Below are positions 37,101 through 37,654 of a stretch of 37,654 nt of DNA, piece after piece (positions within the stretch are counted from its first letter, which is position 1; each line of letters starts with the position of its first letter). A program made the position numbers and the translations under genes. Source of the stretch: Candidatus Omnitrophus magneticus. Lineage in GTDB: Bacteria > Omnitrophota > Gorgyraeia > Tantalellales > Tantalellaceae. The notes beneath the pieces were generated by a model that did not search any database, was not told the origin of the DNA, and saw only the letters and a list, made by a program, of their open reading frames with translations. The stretch spans positions 1 through 37,654 of the forward strand of contig JYNY01000221.1 of assembly GCA_000954095.1 (NCBI GenBank). The letters are read 5' to 3'.

Positions 37101-37180
37101 GCAAGATTATTATTCTCAAGAACCAAAAGAAAAACAATAAATATAGCGGCTAACTTCCTTACAAATAATATAATATTCAT
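31103..37180 (-). CDS. giant multi-PAS / GGDEF / degenerate-EAL protein with export-type N-terminus
   Basis: The ATG at 37180 is preferred over an in-frame TTG at 37186 because GGGGAA lies seven bases before it. The ~2025-residue product has R-K then a hydrophobic stretch (~12-25), with AYSQ as a possible cleavage site. In order: a GAF-like module (~215-268), six PAS/PAC domains (~330-1095), a second copy of the GAF-like module (~1130-1210), a seventh PAS (~1232-1352), GGDEF (~1355-1508), EAL-like (~1562-1798) and a C-terminal alpha/beta domain ending IMAA. The cyclase domain keeps GGDEF and an upstream REVD in the I-site position. The EAL domain has EIE for EAL and SGFG for DDFG, so it should not hydrolyse c-di-GMP. 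No histidine kinase domain is present. With a single N-terminal hydrophobic segment the catalytic part would lie outside the cytoplasm, which conflicts with GTP use; topology is unresolved. Confidence 0.88.
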   Translation of the reverse strand: MNIILFVRKLAAIFIVFLLVLENNNLAYSQNMSSYLRDASNIIPTSRVAPTVDVINNPIEKEYIVTGNPADRKILADEFKEEFALLYLSKVMGWALKLGIGESGVKEMLAKHFSANEMVKIKTNLVKVQDGFIYIAFENNEGTISNLVFSLPEAEKNTDITIPPKHIQVSIKTFDGDIDFLQGKDKYDIDEQKKGIRYLDYFYRLSTYVDKPGVNNDDLWRKAMELFPTVWKNSYGISAKVDIAGNGAFVTKDFSSEGWSYSAEIVINNKRFGVITIYRSDEKKENVENKGDIALIDMFALHFGKLAEKIQIKNKFENQYDFLMTVLEALPYSFYVVDVKNYKIVYANSASGIDKVLGEITCHSLTHKSKEPCGSKEHLCPLEEILKTKQHVAVSHVHYDVNGKPRNMEVHAYPIFDENGKITHMIEYSIDITERKKQEEVIRSSEEWSSLAMEAANVARFEIELSDPSNPNLICGDDFKRLIGINKKVVCEDFLEEFIERIHPTERVSFREELNSVIQYGYKLKKELRVKTVDNSYNYIIISGKIFNHSIYRADSRVLVGIIQDVSEQKEIEEKLRQSEERYALAQDASNSGSWDWDIVTGRLFWTKKIYEVFGFTGKYEGQFKMTYKAFFDIIHPDDIAFVKKEVDNALAGTKEYDIRHRILWPDGKTIRWVSEKGKVFRDKEGKANRMVGMVQDITEQVENEEKIKHAAKEWRKTFDSIEDMIFILDKDRTIIRANKSFYDSIGATPVLTVGKKCHEIMHDTNSMGVDCPFKAMMKYKKTVTTEVFEPKFNKWFLITVSPILNETGGIIGAIHIAKDLTEIKKIEKEVVEKDKRIRDIFSAARGVALILTDISGDEPIIKEFSVGAELMFGYKEGEIANKKFLDNNLSEDMKFFFGQIDSNHYGSTINVSHNEIKLKKRNGEEFFVLVFSYPITDSYGRLTGILDVITDITNLKQAEKFLQESERRFRNLVTNIPGAVYQRGVREKWPLEFISDKIFNISGYKAKDFVEGKIKYEEIIHPFHVKKYKNVLVNAVISRQPYVIEYRIKNSNGEYVWVEERGQSACNNGDDEICWIDAVIIDINVRKKIEIENDELRKKLEKRMREINYRDQVGAILNDLEETTDLKLEKIVKMFPHVWEQYQNIGARISLIDNDKREKIFTGENLVKGSWKPVKKVPIKLNDEIIGGVEVFFSAHVEMNFSNEKMRILEYTAEKLSNYFNRRKREDDKENFKNIFLENPLPMHILDSLGRIIDVNNKELELFGYTREEMVGKEIFDFIAREERESAKARFLDKLSKNGSIKKIPRIYVRKDGTKFIGMANDSLVKDANDKVIEVRTILEDVTEREEEREHEKYKATHDTGLTGLPNRSLLYERLDTVIARIGRHRNGEKVAVLFFDLNSFKKVNDTIGHDAGDKVLKYIADLFSKEVREVDTFARLGGDEFVVVLTEVKDEKDVKNFIEKRLIKAIKDNPFEFGKEYEGIIPPVSFSMGVSFYSYGDNGGQTVSDKRENLLKKADVALYSVKEIKEKGIKEKTWWGDTLYAVFNDTMQARFEEEKQFENDFKMVLEKNQLELNYSPRFNLKGDFSGLEIELKWNHPEKGHICYAGFMNMMKKFNMEMPIMKWMLEDLFRQRDEWLKKGLDIPIVIPFKNELFKHVNFIKQFGEVVSRSPNMYKNIEIELSEESINEDKLYVNRVMRQLNNEFNVKFSISGFGTGHFSIKDLKSLPISSIKLDKRIIENMFKNKDDESVVSATINMANTLGVKVLMENISTGQEEKFMLDSEQATQGIIGGYSVKFPVKGGQVISIFGNIFSKHIKDVSIDLTIDKEKKYAESFKDTIFLKALEKARKNENIIIGIDTSWIPKAYIQPLLNKLNYFAVSKGFHNVVIERADGTALAGVLDDIVKKRKASLSSVIIIGSGKVLNDDAFSSFRAENNVSSGAFFAIVDYGKDWEKLKDNDYIRLLEILEISLKLAFGEMVSARKHPAIDIKKMSSRECVLIPLIEPADETLLRDIYKAEKNAIMAA

Positions 37181-37362
37181 AGACAATTTCCCCTATATTG
37201 CGAAAATACTAAATTTTTATATTTTTACTAAAATATAAATTTGTAGCTAAATACTAAAACATTTTGAATTGTATCATGTTTTATTTTTAAAAACAATAGT
37301 AAAATCTAAATTTTTTAAAATAATTATGTCTTAGATCGAAAAATGTACTCACTAAACGGGTA

Positions 37363-37654
37363 AGATTTGATTATAAAGAAGCTGGACACGGGCTTCTTTT
37401 AATGGCCTTTTTACAGAGAGTAATCAATGGAGGCGGCAGAATTGATCGTGAAATGGCGGTTGGCCGAGGACGAACAGATTTAACCATTGAATTCGCCGGC
37501 GAAACATTTGTTTTGGAACTAAAATTAAAAAGAGACAGCGATAGTAAAGAAGATGGCCTCGACCAAATTTCACGCTACCTAGACACACTCGGCATGACAA
37601 AAGGATATCTTATTTTATTTGAAATAAAACCTTCCAGTATTATTCCATGGGAAA
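37363..37654 (+). pseudogene. 5'-truncated copy of AAA ATPase/nuclease gene, C-terminal domain only
   Basis: From AGATTTGATTAT onward the sequence matches residues 403 to ~500 of the left-end paralogues. It differs from copy 2 at about three positions in 290 bases and from the partial first copy at about five. Upstream the similarity stops abruptly and the frame is closed by TAA at 37321-37323, with no ATG or ribosome binding site before the match. It is therefore a headless fragment, fused to unrelated DNA, that runs off the window. The nuclease residues (GRTD, ELK) are still present. Bases 37187-37362 hold only AT-rich leader of the giant sensor gene. Confidence 0.8.

Noticed and set aside
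37184..37186. TTG start for the giant sensor gene
   Set aside because: An ATG two codons later has better spacing to the GGGGAA ribosome binding site.
1..37654. Circular element closed by identical ends
   Set aside because: The two ends match the same gene but differ at several bases and in their upstream context, so they are separate copies.

Overview
The window looks like a fragment of an uncultured Gram-negative bacterium, most probably Candidatus Omnitrophota (formerly OP3). This is inferred from architecture, not from a database search. The clues are very long open reading frames that start with a signal peptide and continue into domains normally found in the cytoplasm, AT-rich DNA with Ala/Arg GCG/CGC codons, an LptF/LptG pair implying an LPS outer membrane, and a class I two-subunit fumarase. 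Both ends of the window fall inside copies of the same repeated gene (an AAA ATPase fused to a PD-(D/E)XK nuclease domain), which is how a metagenomic contig typically breaks.

Layout. Positions 1-3596 hold one partial and two complete tandem paralogues of the AAA ATPase/nuclease gene. Positions 3757-4383 hold three minus-strand tRNA genes, Arg(TCT), Leu(TAG) and Pro(TGG), all with encoded CCA. Positions 4495-12567 are a plus-strand housekeeping block: murI, fumarase alpha, an AIPR-family defence-like gene, fumarase beta, a decayed small gene, rph, rdgB, lptF and lptG. The AIPR gene sits between the two fumarase subunits. Positions 12692-13486 are a cluster of REP-like palindromes with a small GIY-YIG nuclease gene inside it.

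From 13534 to 37180 the minus strand is almost entirely giant genes, read right to left. First is a 2025-residue multi-PAS/GGDEF/degenerate-EAL protein. Next is a 3113-residue protein (HAD, cupin, nucleotidyltransferase, left-handed beta-helix and CofD/YvcK-like domains) whose frame breaks at a run of nine A and continues at once in a 571-residue frame. Last is a 1783-residue protein (HExxH peptidase-like, nucleotidyltransferase, beta-helix, phosphomannose-isomerase-like and cupin domains). A five-copy array of a ~162-bp palindromic repeat separates the last two units.

How the genes fit together. The housekeeping block covers D-glutamate supply, a TCA step, RNA 3' processing, nucleotide-pool cleaning and LPS export. 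The most unusual part is the giant-gene cluster. Each translation unit starts with a predicted export signal, most carry sugar-phosphate or sugar-nucleotide enzyme folds (or, in one, c-di-GMP modules), and each ends in a similar alpha/beta domain with a short terminal tail (WSA or MAA). I read them as a family of exported mosaic proteins of unknown function. The tail supports joining the 3113- and 571-residue frames into one ~3680-residue product.
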